Positions 63,780-64,000 of a DNA stretch of 64,000 nt are shown piece after piece. Numbering within the stretch: the stretch's first letter is position 1; each line of letters opens with the position of its first letter. The stretch is from the NCBI GenBank assembly GCA_948567375.1, contig OX419755.1:59283945-59347944 (forward strand), in the 5' to 3' direction. This stretch comes from Lunularia cruciata (taxonomy: Eukaryota > Streptophyta > Marchantiopsida > Lunulariales > Lunulariaceae). The notes below the pieces were generated by a model. It searched no databases. It had not been told where the DNA came from and worked only from the letters and a program-made list of their open reading frames with translations. A program made the translations under genes and the position numbers.

Positions 63780-64000
63780 TTGAATCCATCTGAGGTGGTG
63801 GAGCCAACCGGTGGGAGATCTGGATCTAAATCTATCTGAGGTGGCGGTTGAACGTAATAATAGTATAATAGAGCCAATAATTGGGTACATTCATGCACTA
63901 TGGCATTTGCCTTACCTCCACATCTAAAACAAATATCTCTTGAGGATCATGATTCTTGGATATTAGATAGCCTCAACCTCCTACTCTACTAGTAAAAGAT
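63780..64000 (-). mobile_element. Retroelement gag-like fragment at the right edge
   Basis: On the minus strand a frame reads C-F-R-C-G-G-K-A-N-A-I-V-H-E-C. This is close to a CCHC zinc knuckle (C-x2-C...H-x-C, with spacing altered and the conserved G-H lost). It is followed by a Tyr-run and a Pro/Asp-rich segment. An imperfect direct repeat around 'ATCTGAGGTGG' (about 63790 and 63836) lies within it. It continues beyond the window, so its type cannot be settled. Confidence 0.35.

Overview
This window is nuclear DNA of a land plant. Six split genes have canonical GT-AG introns: two code for plastid proteins, one for a plant-type mitochondrial ribosomal protein, and one for a class C (GH9-CBM49) endoglucanase. 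A fossil of a plant mitochondrial rps7 gene is also present. Moderate base composition, introns of roughly 80-900 bp and a retroelement load without obvious angiosperm families suggest a bryophyte or another non-seed plant, but this placement is an inference.

Layout. 1-1.6 kb: end of a non-LTR retroelement. 1.6-2.4 kb: mitochondrial DNA fragment. 5.2-8.4 kb (-): FYR-domain nuclear protein. 10.5-27 kb: AT-rich retroelement nest, with a decayed Ty3/gypsy element (+) whose pol ends in a PHD finger, its LTR-like block, a second gypsy fragment (-), TA microsatellites, and a minus-strand promoter-like cluster of GAAnnTTC sites. 28-33 kb: no recognised gene. 32.9-36.7 kb (-): GH9 endoglucanase in nine exons. 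41.3-45.25 kb: longest copy of the non-LTR element, interrupted by a solo LTR and a 32-G run. 49.7-50.9 kb (+): phi-class glutathione S-transferase. 51.5-53.4 kb (-): MRL7/ECB1-like plastid thioredoxin-fold protein, convergent with the GST. 55.1-56.1 kb (-) and 56.6-61.6 kb (+): mitochondrial ribosomal protein mS23 and plastid 3-isopropylmalate dehydrogenase, divergent across about 435 bp. The right edge holds a further retroelement fragment.

The host genes are a mixed neighbourhood (chromatin, cell wall, detoxification, plastid gene expression, mitochondrial translation, leucine synthesis) and form no pathway. Exon structures were built by hand; every reading phase closes and the deduced lengths fit the families. 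Least certain are the last GH9 intron acceptor and the second-exon start of the MRL7-like gene.

The most distinctive biology is in the repeats: a restriction-like-endonuclease non-LTR family present as five pieces, two with target-site duplications; a gypsy element carrying a PHD finger; heat-shock-element-like clusters next to a TATA box; and several perfect short-spacer palindromes in unrelated intergenic DNA.
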